Source of the DNA: Flavobacterium sp. ACN6
Lineage (GTDB): Bacteria; Bacteroidota; Bacteroidia; Flavobacteriales; Flavobacteriaceae
Length of the DNA stretch: 64,000 nt
Direction: 5' to 3'
NCBI RefSeq assembly: GCF_002304005.1
Contig: NZ_MRCQ01000014.1
Location: 98,192 to 162,191, forward strand
Shown: piece after piece, positions 36,719-46,591 of the stretch
Layout of the letters: each line of letters starts with the position of its first letter
Numbering within the stretch: the stretch's first letter is position 1
The notes under the pieces: model-generated
The model's input: the letters and a program-made list of their open reading frames with translations, nothing else
What the model was told of the DNA's origin: nothing
Databases searched by the model: none
Made by a program: the position numbers and the translations under genes

Positions 36719-39700
36719 ATGTTTCTCAACTGCCACTCTTTCCACTCGCTCCGTTACGGCACCATTCCAGTTGAAGATCTCCTGCAGCAGGCGGTTTCTT
36801 GCGGCGTTAAAGCCATGGCGCTGACCGATATTAATACCGTAACTGGAATTTATGAATTCCTTAAACGCTGTACTGCCGCAGGCATAAAACCGCTTGTTGG
36901 AATAGAATTTAGATGCAGCCATAAACTGCGCTACATCGGGCTGGCTGAAAATGCAGCAGGCCTTGCCGGCATGAACCGTTTTCTAACCGAGCACAATTTC
37001 AGCGGACAGCCCCTGCCCGAGTCCGCTCCTTCACTGGAATCAGTTTATTTTATTTATCCTCTTGGAAATGAACCCGCAAACTTAAGCGCAAATGAATTTA
37101 TCGGCATACAGCCCGACCAGCTCAGCAGGCTTTATACTCCAAGCCTTAAAGAAAAAACAGCCAAAATGGTCATCCTGCAGCCTGTTGTATTCAGGACTAA
37201 AAGGGAATACAACCTGCACAGGATCCTTCGCGCAGTGGATCTAAATGAGCTTTTATCCAAATTAACAGCTGCAGATTTCTGCAAAAAAACCGACCTGATG
37301 CTGCCGCTGGAGCAGCTTATGGCTTATTATAAAGATTATCCTGTGATCATCCAGAACACCGAAAAAATAATTGACAGCTGTAATTTTAACTATGACTTTG
37401 AGAGTCCCAAGAATAAAAAGTTCTATACCCAAAATAAAAAAGGCGATATCAATCTACTGACCACGCTGGCCGAGGAAGGTCTGGTCTGGCGGTACGGCAG
37501 CAGTAATCCAGCTGCAAAAGCAAGGGTTGAAAAAGAGCTCAAAGTAATTAATGAGCTTGAATTCAGCGGCTATTTCCTTATTACCTGGGATATCATCCGC
37601 TACAGTAACAGCAGAGGATTTCTGCATATCGGCAGAGGAAGCGGCGCCAACAGTATAATTGCTTACTGCCTGGGCATTACCGATATCTGCCCCTTGGAAC
37701 TGGATTTATACTTTGAACGGTTTCTAAATGAAAACCGCAAAAGTCCTCCTGACTTTGATATTGACTGGTCTTGGAAAGAGCGCGATGTCATATTGAAATA
37801 CATCTTTGACCGCTACGGCTATGAGAACGTGGCATTCTGCGGCACTAATGTGGAATTTAAATACAGATCCATATTCCGAGAAGTCGGAAAAGTATTCGGG
37901 CTGCCCAAAGACGAACTGGACCAGCTGGCAAAAAATCCAATGAAATTACACCAGACCAATTCCATAGTCAAGCTGGTGCAGCAGTACGGCATGATGCTCG
38001 AGAAATATCCCAACATGAGAAGCATGCACTCGTGCGGTATCTTAATTTCTGAGGAACCGCTGACCAACTACACCCCGCTGGAAATGCCTCCTAAAGGTTT
38101 TCCAATTGTACTTTTTGATATGCATACCGCGGAGGACATCGGGTTTGAAAAATTTGATATCCTGAGCCAGAGAGGCATAGGACATATTGATGATACGGTA
38201 AAACTCATTGAGAAAAACAGAGGCCTGCGCATCAATATCAGGGATACCCGCTTGTCAAAAAACGAAGCTGCAGCCAATACCTATCTGGCTCAAGGCAGGA
38301 CAATCGGGTGTTTTTATATTGAAAGTCCCGCAATGCGGGGACTGCTGCGCCGTTTAAAATGTGACAATTACAAAACCCTGGTCGCCGCTTCCTCGATCAT
38401 CCGTCCCGGCGTTGCCCAGTCCGGAATGATGAAGGAATATATTTTCAGACACAATAACCCGTCAAAGTTTGAATACTTCCATCCCGTTTTTGAACAGCAG
38501 CTCGGTGAAACTTACGGCATTATGGTCTATCAGGAAGATGTGATCAAAATTGCACTGCATTTCGGCGGGCTCTCTGCAGCTGACGGCGACATCCTCAGAC
38601 GGGCTATGTCGGGTAAAGGACGATCTAAAGCTGCCCTTCAGAAAGTAAAAGACGATTTCTTTAAATCCTGTGAAGTTAAAGGACATCCACTGGGACTGAG
38701 CCAGGAAATCTACCGCCAGATTGAATCCTTTGCCGGTTACTCTTTCTGCAAGGCCCATTCGGCCTCCTATGCCGTGGAGAGCTACCAGAGTCTTTATTTA
38801 AAAGTGCACTATCCCGTTGAATTTATGGTAGCGGTAATCAACAATCAGGGCGGGTTTTACAGAACCGAAATATACATCCATGAAGCCAGAATGGCCGGCG
38901 CTGTGGTGCATAATCCCTGCGTGAATAAAAGTGACTATGAAACCGTTTTATACGGCACTGCTATTTATCTTGGTTTTATGCATCTTTTGAATATCGATTC
39001 CAAACTCTCGCACTTTATTGCAATGGAGCGTACCCGAAACGGGGACTTTTTATCCCTTGAGGACTTCATCAACAGGGTGCCGATGGGAATTGAAAACATC
39101 AAGACACTGATCTTTATCGGGGCTTTCCGATTTACAGGTAAAACCAAAAACCAGCTGCTGGTGCTGGTAAGCCTGCTTTTAAATAATTACAAACCTGAAA
39201 ACCGCAGTCTGATGCTGCTGCAGGAACCCGCAAAGGAATTCAAACTTCCCGTACTGGAACGTTCCCTTTTTGAAGATGCTTTTGATGAAATCGAACTGCT
39301 GAGTTTTCCTGTATCGTGCAGTGTATTTGACCTGCTGCAGACCAAATACCGGGGTGATGTTCTGGTTAAAGACCTGCTCCGAAACCATAAAAAGCAGGTC
39401 AGGATGCTCGCCTACCTGATCTCAACCAAGCAGGTTCCGACCAAACGGGGAAATATGTATTTTGGAACATGGATTGACGTGCAGGGCGCCTATTTTGATA
39501 CGGCGCATTTTCCAGACAGCCTAGTTAATTATCCCTTTCAGGGAGGCGGATGCTACCTGCTGTTAGGAACTGTCGAAATTGATTATCATTTTCCGACCAT
39601 TACCATTGCTAAAATGGCCAAGATGCCCTTCATTCCTGATCCCAGATATTCGGACTCTGATAAAAGGTTTAGCACCCAGCACAATATCAAACAGGACATC

Positions 39701-39772
39701 AGCAGCACGGAACGAAAGCCTTATCCGCAGGAGCATGAAATTAACCTGCCGCGCCATCGCATGAAATTTTGA
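36719..39772 (+). CDS. Short DNA polymerase III alpha (DnaE2/ImuC-like)
   Basis: The 1017-residue protein begins with a PHP domain (NCHSFHSLRYG) and contains GRGSGANSIIAYCLGIT, catalytic PDFDIDWSW, AFCGTNVEFKYRS and SFCKAHSASYAVESYQSLYLK. The domain order matches DnaE. The length is below the 1150-1500 residues of bacteroidete replicative DnaE and fits error-prone DnaE2. It lies 4 bp after dinB, so it is a mutagenic translesion pair. The family usually needs an ImuB-like partner for the clamp; the adjacent DinB may serve that role. Confidence 0.9.
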   Translation: MFLNCHSFHSLRYGTIPVEDLLQQAVSCGVKAMALTDINTVTGIYEFLKRCTAAGIKPLVGIEFRCSHKLRYIGLAENAAGLAGMNRFLTEHNFSGQPLPESAPSLESVYFIYPLGNEPANLSANEFIGIQPDQLSRLYTPSLKEKTAKMVILQPVVFRTKREYNLHRILRAVDLNELLSKLTAADFCKKTDLMLPLEQLMAYYKDYPVIIQNTEKIIDSCNFNYDFESPKNKKFYTQNKKGDINLLTTLAEEGLVWRYGSSNPAAKARVEKELKVINELEFSGYFLITWDIIRYSNSRGFLHIGRGSGANSIIAYCLGITDICPLELDLYFERFLNENRKSPPDFDIDWSWKERDVILKYIFDRYGYENVAFCGTNVEFKYRSIFREVGKVFGLPKDELDQLAKNPMKLHQTNSIVKLVQQYGMMLEKYPNMRSMHSCGILISEEPLTNYTPLEMPPKGFPIVLFDMHTAEDIGFEKFDILSQRGIGHIDDTVKLIEKNRGLRINIRDTRLSKNEAAANTYLAQGRTIGCFYIESPAMRGLLRRLKCDNYKTLVAASSIIRPGVAQSGMMKEYIFRHNNPSKFEYFHPVFEQQLGETYGIMVYQEDVIKIALHFGGLSAADGDILRRAMSGKGRSKAALQKVKDDFFKSCEVKGHPLGLSQEIYRQIESFAGYSFCKAHSASYAVESYQSLYLKVHYPVEFMVAVINNQGGFYRTEIYIHEARMAGAVVHNPCVNKSDYETVLYGTAIYLGFMHLLNIDSKLSHFIAMERTRNGDFLSLEDFINRVPMGIENIKTLIFIGAFRFTGKTKNQLLVLVSLLLNNYKPENRSLMLLQEPAKEFKLPVLERSLFEDAFDEIELLSFPVSCSVFDLLQTKYRGDVLVKDLLRNHKKQVRMLAYLISTKQVPTKRGNMYFGTWIDVQGAYFDTAHFPDSLVNYPFQGGGCYLLLGTVEIDYHFPTITIAKMAKMPFIPDPRYSDSDKRFSTQHNIKQDISSTERKPYPQEHEINLPRHRMKF

Positions 39773-39826
39773 CTTATATGTTATGTAAAGTCCTAATTAT
39801 GAATTAAATTTGATAGAGAGTGAAAA

Positions 39827-39991
39827 CTAAACAAAGAAAATAATCCAAAGTATCAGCTGGCTTGTCACTGCTGTCCTTTGCAGGTTATCTTTTGTTTGTG
39901 CATTTTCGTTAGGAAGTTTTTCGATATGCCTTACATCAAAGCGTACCGGCTCATTGATACAATGCACCATTCCAAATCCATGAAGGGACAT
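39827..39991 (-). CDS. Small ORF of 54 residues, unknown
   Basis: From the ATG at 39991 it reads MSLHGFGMVHCINEPVRF and ends in the hydrophobic LILWIIFFV. A stop lies 11 codons upstream. Composition is protein-like, but I know no family. It lies between the DnaE-like gene and the SRAP gene on the opposite strand and could be a remnant. Confidence 0.3.
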   Translation of the reverse strand: MSLHGFGMVHCINEPVRFDVRHIEKLPNENAQTKDNLQRTAVTSQLILWIIFFV

Positions 39992-40065
39992 TTCCAAAAA
40001 CTGCCCGTAAAAGTTTAATTATTAGTAAGATCAGGTGTTTGTATAACTATAAAAACCAGAAAATT

Positions 40066-40689
40066 ATGTGTTATTATACCCAGCAGTCCGCATCCATTGA
40101 ACATCTTAGAAGACGATTTAATGCAGAGATCGATAACGAAGAAACCTATCTTCAGTCCGATTTCATCAATGGCTTTGCGCATCCCAATATCCCTATAATC
40201 CTGAATTCCACGCCGCATTTAATTACGACAGATTATACCTGGGGACTGCTCCCGGGATGGGCTAAGGATGTCGAATTCAGGAAAAATACACTCAATGCCA
40301 GAATTGAATCCATTGATGAGAAAGCATCCTTCCAAAACATAACCCATAACAGGTGCCTTATCATAGCATCTGCCTATTACGAATGGCACTGGAATGATGA
40401 GAAAGGAAAAAGTAAAGACAAATACCAGATTAACTCACAGGATGATGAAATTTTCACCTTTGCTGGATTATACTCCTCATGGACAAATCCCGTTTCAGAT
40501 GAAGTTAAAAACACCTACACTATGGTTACGACACAAGCCAATGAATTAATGCGCTATGTCCACAACCATAAAATGCGGATGCCCATAATGCTTAAAAGGC
40601 AGGATGAAGCGGCATGGCTGGACCAGTCCGTTAAAATTGAAGATTTTGCATTTCCGTATCAGGGAAACCTTGTGGCGTTTCCAGTATAA
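40066..40689 (+). CDS. SOS response-associated peptidase (SRAP, YedK/HMCES-like)
   Basis: From the ATG at 40066 the protein is 207 residues and begins MCYYTQ, putting the catalytic Cys at position 2; an ATG at 40039 would hide it and is wrong for the family. Other conserved parts are NARIESIDEKASF, CLIIASAYYEWHW (Glu active site) and MRMPIML (His/Arg region). SRAP proteins form a thiazolidine cross-link with abasic sites in ssDNA and protect them. Position after dinB and dnaE fits an SOS group, though transcript continuity across the 293-bp gap is uncertain. Confidence 0.92.
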   Translation: MCYYTQQSASIEHLRRRFNAEIDNEETYLQSDFINGFAHPNIPIILNSTPHLITTDYTWGLLPGWAKDVEFRKNTLNARIESIDEKASFQNITHNRCLIIASAYYEWHWNDEKGKSKDKYQINSQDDEIFTFAGLYSSWTNPVSDEVKNTYTMVTTQANELMRYVHNHKMRMPIMLKRQDEAAWLDQSVKIEDFAFPYQGNLVAFPV

Positions 40690-40700
40690 AAACATTAATT

Positions 40701-41156
40701 ATGGACCAGATTGATTATTTTAATGGAGTCAGTAATCAGGATTTTATTGATTACTATAAAGAGGATTTGTATTCTAGAATGGAAATCACACTATACACCT
40801 ATCCGCACGAATTCATTGAGGAAGATCCAAGACCTTTGGAACATTTAAACAGATGTGAGGTAATTCTATTTGAATATCTCTATAGTACCTATGAAAGTGC
40901 GAATTATGAAAGACGGCTTGCGCTGCACAACCAAGAATTAGAATTACAAGATAGAAGCGAGCAGCAGAAAGCCGCCCCGATTGAAATTGATCCGGCACCC
41001 GAAGAGACCCCTGAAGAAAGAACTCAGAGGCTTGCCTTGCAGCAGCAGCAGCGCAATGACATCGTAGATGCTAAAATGAACGAGCTTGGACCCCTGCTGG
41101 ATGAGGTGATTGATGAGTATTTAGAAAAAGTAAAACTTAATTTTATCAATTTATAG
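40701..41156 (+). CDS. Unknown Gln-rich coiled-coil protein
   Basis: The 151-residue protein lies 11 bp after the SRAP gene on the same strand, so it is probably cotranscribed. It has an acidic N-terminus (YYKEDLY), a Pro/Glu linker (APEETPEERTQ), a Gln-rich helix (LALQQQQRND) and a helical tail (DEVIDEYLEKV). I recognise no family. A helper of the SOS set is possible but unsupported beyond position. Confidence 0.6.
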   Translation: MDQIDYFNGVSNQDFIDYYKEDLYSRMEITLYTYPHEFIEEDPRPLEHLNRCEVILFEYLYSTYESANYERRLALHNQELELQDRSEQQKAAPIEIDPAPEETPEERTQRLALQQQQRNDIVDAKMNELGPLLDEVIDEYLEKVKLNFINL

Positions 41157-41399
41157 AGTATCAAAGCAAATCTTTACAATGAATGCTATGCAGTGCCTAA
41201 ACAGATGGTTAGATAAAATTCCTGAAATCTTCAAACTCTTCGTTACTGTGATTATAGATTAATGATTGCCCCTAATTTCAATAAACCTATTGCTGTACAG
41301 CATTTTCAGTAACAGCCTGATGAAAATTGTATGTGATCCGAACAATTAAATTTGAAAATTTAAAATTGTAAATGATTCGCCCGTAATTGATTTAAAGCA

Positions 41400-41840
41400 T
41401 TATGACTTACTTTTCTGCTCTGTAAGTATTGCTATGGTTTTATCATCAGGGAATCCCAAATAATATTTTTCCAAAACTTTTTGAAATATAGGATCTGTAT
41501 TTTGGATCTGGCTGAAGAGCGTCATACAGGATTTAAGTTTTCTATCGTCAGGTTTACCAAAAATCTCTAAGGCTGTTTTTCCCTGCTGGCGGAAAACCGC
41601 TTCTGAAATTTCAACCAGGCGTTTTCCCAATATTGGATCATTCAAATATTCCGAAGCTTCATGGATGTCTTTTATTCCATAATACACATTATAGTCCGTA
41701 AATCCCAAACCTCTGATCTGAGGAAAAATATACCACATCCAATGACTCTGCTTCTTTCCGTCTTTGATTTCTTCTAAGGCACTCTGGTAAACATCCCACT
41801 GTGCCCGCACAAATCTTTCTATCCCGTCATCTAGATTCAT
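41400..41840 (-). CDS. DUF1810 family protein
   Basis: The 146-residue protein has the DUF1810 hallmarks FVRAQWDVYQSALEEIKDGK, SHWMWYIFPQIRGLG and DDRKLKSCMTLF. The family is widespread and sometimes called calpastatin-like by an early naming mistake; its role is unknown. It stands alone on the minus strand, to the left of the attC-like repeats. Confidence 0.88.
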   Translation of the reverse strand: MNLDDGIERFVRAQWDVYQSALEEIKDGKKQSHWMWYIFPQIRGLGFTDYNVYYGIKDIHEASEYLNDPILGKRLVEISEAVFRQQGKTALEIFGKPDDRKLKSCMTLFSQIQNTDPIFQKVLEKYYLGFPDDKTIAILTEQKSKS

Positions 41841-41939
41841 AAATTACTATTTATAGTTTAAAATTAATCTCAAACATTTATGTATTCTAAAATATTTCCT
41901 GATACAGTATTTCAATTGTAACTTCTTTTTTTGGATAAA

Positions 41940-42060
41940 TTAAGCCCATTATTCCGATTGCCATCCGAGCGATAGCGAACAGGCGAAGCAAATCATTCAA
42001 ATACAAAACTGACTTTCCGTTAAGCTAATTGCCCAAATCCGTTGTAGCTGCTGTGCGCCG
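41940..42060 (-). repeat. About 120-bp attC-like repeat, copy 1
   Basis: Shares with copy 2 the strings ATCCGAGCGATAGCGAAC, GGCGAAGCAAATCAT, AAATACAAA, TTAAGC and AAATCCGTTGTAG (read on the plus strand). It directly follows the 3' end of the Imm51-like gene (stop at 42063). Confidence 0.7.
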
Positions 42061-42062
42061 TA

Positions 42063-42482
42063 TTATTTTAGGTCTTGATTCCACTTAATTAGTTTTGCGT
42101 CAGTTTTTATTTTCTCTAACAGCGCAGATTCATTTTCCATTAATTCTATTATTATATCGATTAATTTGTTTGCTTTTTCTTCATTTTCTGTACTATAACT
42201 ATAAAAAGCAACATACATTCCTGCTTCCGGATCTGTTTCCATATTCGGCAAAACATCTGGATGAATTTTTTGGAGATAATAATTTATAAAGGCGTCCCAA
42301 TCATAACCGTTCATAAGCGCTACATTTGCAAATAATAAAGTTACCATTTTTCCAAAAGTGTTACTTACACTTTTCTTAATTTTTTTTCCCATTTCTATAA
42401 CTATGTATTGTTCAGTAAAGAAACATATAGATATGCTTTTAGGATTCTCGGTTACTGCTTTTTTTATGTAGTCAGCCATCAA
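42063..42482 (-). CDS. Imm51-like immunity protein
   Basis: The 139-residue protein carries NGYDWDAFINYYL (about 58-70) followed by METDPEAGMYVAFY, which closely fits Imm51 immunity proteins of polymorphic toxin systems. The N-terminus YIVIEMGKKIKKSV is also family-like. No toxin gene adjoins it, so it is an orphan immunity gene that could protect against kin or competitor toxins. It is bracketed by two direct attC-like repeats. The start at 42482 or the next ATG (42479) are equally good. Confidence 0.72.
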   Translation of the reverse strand: MMADYIKKAVTENPKSISICFFTEQYIVIEMGKKIKKSVSNTFGKMVTLLFANVALMNGYDWDAFINYYLQKIHPDVLPNMETDPEAGMYVAFYSYSTENEEKANKLIDIIIELMENESALLEKIKTDAKLIKWNQDLK

Positions 42483-42579
42483 TTAAATTCTATCTGTTTT
42501 TTGGTTTTAGATTTATACCGCTTGTTCTAAATATGGCATACAAACGTTCTGTTACTATTCAGGGGGTTTGGTACTAAAT

Positions 42580-42700
42580 TAAGCCTATTTTTTTTATTTG
42601 ACATCCGAGCGATAGCGAACCGGCGAAGCAAATCATCACAAATACAAACCATCTTTCCATTAAGCAAAATGCCTAAATCCGTTGTAGGCTGTTATGTGTA
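42580..42700 (-). repeat. About 120-bp attC-like repeat, copy 2
   Basis: A diverged direct copy of the repeat at 41940-42060. It follows the 3' end of the gene at 42720. Its right end GTTATGTGTA (42691-42700) is the exact inverse of TACACATAAC at 43348-43357, on the other side of that gene. Confidence 0.7.
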
Positions 42701-42719
42701 GTCTTTCTTTCTTCCGTCA

Positions 42720-43331
42720 TTATAGTTCGTTTTTTACCCAACCAATAAAGCGGTCAAATAGTCCTTTCTTTTCAATGTGGTCAATTGTCGTCGAACCACT
42801 TTCAATAACTTCACCTTTGTCGTTATTAGTAACGATTTGTCGTTTCATTATTCCAAGTTGATTTAGTTTGAAATTTTCAACGTCAATTTCGATGTAGCAT
42901 GACTTTTCAATTTTCTCTTCTTCGTCAGTTCCTTCAAGTCCGTTGAACCAATCGTCAACTTTTTTGTCTTTGCGTAATTGTCTGTAAACGTGATTTTTTA
43001 TTTCAGTATCATAAACATTTATTGGTTTAAGGTCATTCAGTTTTTTTAGTAGGCCAAATGTTTGGTCGATAACAGTTTTGGGACTAACCACAGAAAACCG
43101 CAAACTAAAATCTGATAGTTCTGTGTCTGTCGGAGCTAAAATGCAATGTCCCTCAGTCAAACCATTTTCAGTACGTAACTCAAAGTAGTAAGATCCATAA
43201 TTTTTATCTGTTCGCTTTTCAAATTTTTCAATCAAATGAGTCATTCCAATTTTGTCAAACACCCTAACAATGTCTTGCTCCAAAAGAGGCTCTTTGAATT
43301 CAATATTGAAAAGATATGCTTCTAATCCCAT
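42720..43331 (-). CDS. Unknown protein in an attC-like cassette
   Basis: The 203-residue protein has no signal and no motif I know. It has a beta-rich first half (MGLEAYLFNIEF; SYYFELRTENG) and an acidic centre (EGTDEEEKIEK), reminiscent of small immunity or stress proteins. It is bracketed exactly by the 10-bp inverted repeat 42691-42700 / 43348-43357, 17 bp upstream of its start and 20 bp beyond its stop, as in a gene cassette. Confidence 0.6.
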   Translation of the reverse strand: MGLEAYLFNIEFKEPLLEQDIVRVFDKIGMTHLIEKFEKRTDKNYGSYYFELRTENGLTEGHCILAPTDTELSDFSLRFSVVSPKTVIDQTFGLLKKLNDLKPINVYDTEIKNHVYRQLRKDKKVDDWFNGLEGTDEEEKIEKSCYIEIDVENFKLNQLGIMKRQIVTNNDKGEVIESGSTTIDHIEKKGLFDRFIGWVKNEL

Positions 43332-43655
43332 AGTCCGTCTGTAAGGTTACACATAACTTATTTATATATGTTACAAAACCACACAAAGCCATCCAAATTT
43401 GAGCAGCGATGTGCGATAAATTTCACACATTATTTATTTTCAAATATATCTTTTTTTTCACCGCAAATTTTCAAAATAACTTTTAATTTGAGTCATGATT
43501 CTAACATGCATTTTACCACTCATCAATTCATTAGAAAATCAAATGACGATTAAATAATCCTCCCTCTCAAATTAACAAACCTCTCCCGGCCATCTCTCCA
43601 TAACTGGTTAAAATCAAAATATAAAAATATGAAAAAGTAAAAAATGCCTATAACT

Positions 43656-43711
<56 letters not shown>

Positions 43712-43764
43712 GATTAGTTTCTTAATTCTCATTGCTAAACCACCCTCCACCCTATACTATAAAT

Positions 43765-43937
43765 TGTTTCCAAAAGAAAAAACGAAAAAAAAGAAAGCCC
43801 AGATCAAGCGTTAAAGCGACTGCGCAGTGCTATAAGTCCCGAAGGGCGGACAAAGGAAACGAAGTCCATTATGCGCACGCAGCAGACGCAATGACGCTAT
43901 CTTGGCTGCCCTTTTTAGCCGTTTGGAATGAAAAGTG
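43765..43937 (+). repeat. 175-bp structured repeat element, copy D
   Basis: From TGTTTCCAAAAG to GGAATGAAAAGTG. It is almost identical to copy C, and the similarity continues to about 44060 (TTTTTGTGGCAGAAT). The 44061-44291 region has nothing further. Confidence 0.85.
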
Positions 43938-44291
43938 ATACTAAACAAATAATTGTATTCACTCTTCATTTTGTCATCACACCCCATACACCGCCTTTGA
44001 CTGGAGTAAGAATGGAATAAAACGATAGGTTATTTTTGTGGCAGAATAATGGCACAGCTGTAGTTTAAAAATAGAAAACGATAAATCAACACCTGACAAA
44101 TTTAGATTCGAAACTGTATTAGCACGATCTCATAAAATACACTATAAACCCAACGTCCAGCTGCTAATGATCTCACCGATTAAAAACAATCTGAAAAAAT
44201 AAACAGAGAAAATCACAAATAAAAAAATCTAAAGAGAAACAACTAACTAAAAAAATCATTAAATTTAAAAGCATTTAAAAAACAATCAATT

Positions 44292-44510
44292 ATGATTAAA
44301 TTTTGGTCCATTACAATTTTGATTTTTGCTGTTTCCACTTATTTAATTTCTAAATTCACCTTAAAGTCTTACAGAAGTGAAACAGGGGAAAGAATCTGGA
44401 GATATGGATATGGAAGATCCACGTATTGGCGTGTACTTACTTTGTGCAGTATTGCAATAACAATTCTAACAATGTTTGTACTTTATTGGATAGGAATTCC
44501 TATTGTCTAA
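44292..44510 (+). CDS. Small two-helix membrane protein, unknown
   Basis: The 72-residue protein has two predicted transmembrane helices (about 5-22 and 48-70) joined by a basic loop with RSETGERIWRYGYGRSTYWR. The hydrophobic pattern and the aromatic/Arg loop look protein-like, but I know no family. No partner is clear. It lies after copy D and is the only gene before the minus-strand gene at 44756. Confidence 0.5.
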   Translation: MIKFWSITILIFAVSTYLISKFTLKSYRSETGERIWRYGYGRSTYWRVLTLCSIAITILTMFVLYWIGIPIV

Positions 44511-44755
44511 AAATTCGCCGCTGGCGCGCATGTTACGATAGTGATTACAAAGAGATCTAATAAAAAAAACAGGCTTAGATTTCTTACCAAAGGCCGATTA
44601 GAGCATATATTATATTCCATACAAACCAATATAATACCCACTAAGAGAATCTTCACTTTCTCTCAGCAAATTAATTAAGTCCTACAGTCAATATTAAAAT
44701 CTTAACTTACACTATATCTGCCTTTATTAAAACGCACTACAAAATCTAATCCAGC

Positions 44756-45979
44756 TTACAATCCAGGCATTACCTGAATACCAACGACCACTTTATTACT
44801 TCTTATTTTTTCATCACTTCCAAAAGCATTTACAATTGCTGAGAGTCGAAACTGGTTTAATATGGTAACACCAGCAATTAATTTCCCATTTACAAAAGGC
44901 TTTTGTTTATAGAGGCCAAGATTACTATAAAACTCATTGGTTCCTACCGTGTAATTTGCATTACCTTGAAGAAAAAAATTGAATTTTTTATTATCTGAAG
45001 AAATACCCAAATAGGCATTAAGTCCGAATGTTCCATTTCCTGTCGAAGTATTTACATTACTGCTGAAGCCTTCTAAATCCATGGCACCTCTTAAATTAGC
45101 GTACCCATAAAATGTAATCTGATCTCCATTATTCTGATTGGTTGTAAATACAGGCAGAATAATATCCAGGTAAAAATTACCTCCGCCATTTATTAAACGG
45201 CTGAAAGCTTCTTCTTCTGTCTGTTTTTTAGTCTGTTCGGCAGGAGTTTCCGCAGCAGTATCTGCTGCATCATTGTCCTTTGAGATAGAAAGAACACTGC
45301 CAAAAGAAACCCTGAAAGACCACATGTTATCAGTAATGACTTCTGTTTGAACTGCTGATGCATCACTATTAGCATTTAATGCAAATGAATTCAGTAAAAT
45401 AGTTTTATCGGTTTTGTTGCTGTACATATCATGAAAAAACTTTCTTCTATTGACTTTCTTCCAAGTGGGAAAGAACCATGGAAATTTACCCAATGATGCC
45501 AGCTTTTCATCTCTATCTACAATTAGCTTTTCAATCTCCTGCCTTTTTTTAGATATTAATCTGTAAATAGAATCCATAGCTGCAAGAGTCAATTTTTCAT
45601 CTAAGAGTTTTTTCGCATATATATTATTAATAGTATCTCTTTTCTGATTGATTAATTTGGTATAGAGACTATCATAATCCTTTATTGGATAAACATCTCC
45701 ATAATTTTTTTTTAATTTACGCAGTGTTTTTATAAGTGAATCATTCGCTGCTTTTTCTTTTCCTATTCTTTTTGTAACCACAGAATCGCCTATTGCATTG
45801 GAAGCCTTTGCTAAAACTTGATTCTTTTCATTTAATTTTTCTATGTCCTTCTCTATCTTTTTATTAAAGGAATCACTAAGATATGAGATACTCTTAGCTT
45901 CATTTATGGAAGGTGTCTGTGCGTGCACTTTCAAAATTAAAAATAGAAATACAGCCATTAAAATGATTCTTGTTTTCAT
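44756..45979 (-). CDS. Exported coiled-coil protein with barrel-like C-terminus
   Basis: The 407-residue protein has a signal peptide (about 1-20, ending VHAQ), a long charged coiled coil (about 35-165) and a C-terminal half with alternating strands (FYLDIILPVFT; ITFYGYANLRGAMDL; FNFFLQGNANYT; VVVGIQVMPGL) suggestive of an outer membrane barrel or porin-like fold. I recognise no named family. A periplasmic helical spacer plus surface barrel is a reasonable picture. It is a single gene; the 45980-46591 gap beside it shows no gene. Confidence 0.65.
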   Translation of the reverse strand: MKTRIILMAVFLFLILKVHAQTPSINEAKSISYLSDSFNKKIEKDIEKLNEKNQVLAKASNAIGDSVVTKRIGKEKAANDSLIKTLRKLKKNYGDVYPIKDYDSLYTKLINQKRDTINNIYAKKLLDEKLTLAAMDSIYRLISKKRQEIEKLIVDRDEKLASLGKFPWFFPTWKKVNRRKFFHDMYSNKTDKTILLNSFALNANSDASAVQTEVITDNMWSFRVSFGSVLSISKDNDAADTAAETPAEQTKKQTEEEAFSRLINGGGNFYLDIILPVFTTNQNNGDQITFYGYANLRGAMDLEGFSSNVNTSTGNGTFGLNAYLGISSDNKKFNFFLQGNANYTVGTNEFYSNLGLYKQKPFVNGKLIAGVTILNQFRLSAIVNAFGSDEKIRSNKVVVGIQVMPGL

Positions 45980-46591
45980 TATTTTGGGTTTTGGTTAGTT
46001 TATCTTTCTGCGTAAATATTCAAAATAAAAAACTCAATATTTTATTTATTTTATATCTCGAAAGTTTATCGTTACTAGCGTTAAAATTTTAATTCAACAA
46101 AACTGCAAACAACTGGTATACAGCGCTAAATATATTATTTTTATAGCGTATACTATCAAGTAGTTATACCTGTTTTTTTTTCACTTAATGAATAGAAAAG
46201 CGACTAATTCCTATAATTGTAATATATAGAATTGATTAGTTATTTTCTCTTCGCGCTTTCAGATGCATCTTATTTGAGAAAGATCCTATAGCATGCTGGT
46301 CTATGGGATTTCCACAAAACAGCCTATCAACAATTTAATTTATGACTTTCAAAGAATTAGCTGTGCACATAAAATTACTCTATCGTAAAATAAGCTGGTA
46401 AAATTAATTCAATCAGTAATTAACTAAAGCCAGCATGCACTTTATCGAGTTTTAATCAATGATTAACAGATACTTAAACTAAAAAGATAAATTCTACTTA
46501 CTTTTATCATTTAAATGATCTCATTATCCTTTTATCTAAAATAACTACATAAAAACGATACGATGAATCCCTTATTATAAAGTATTTAGCA

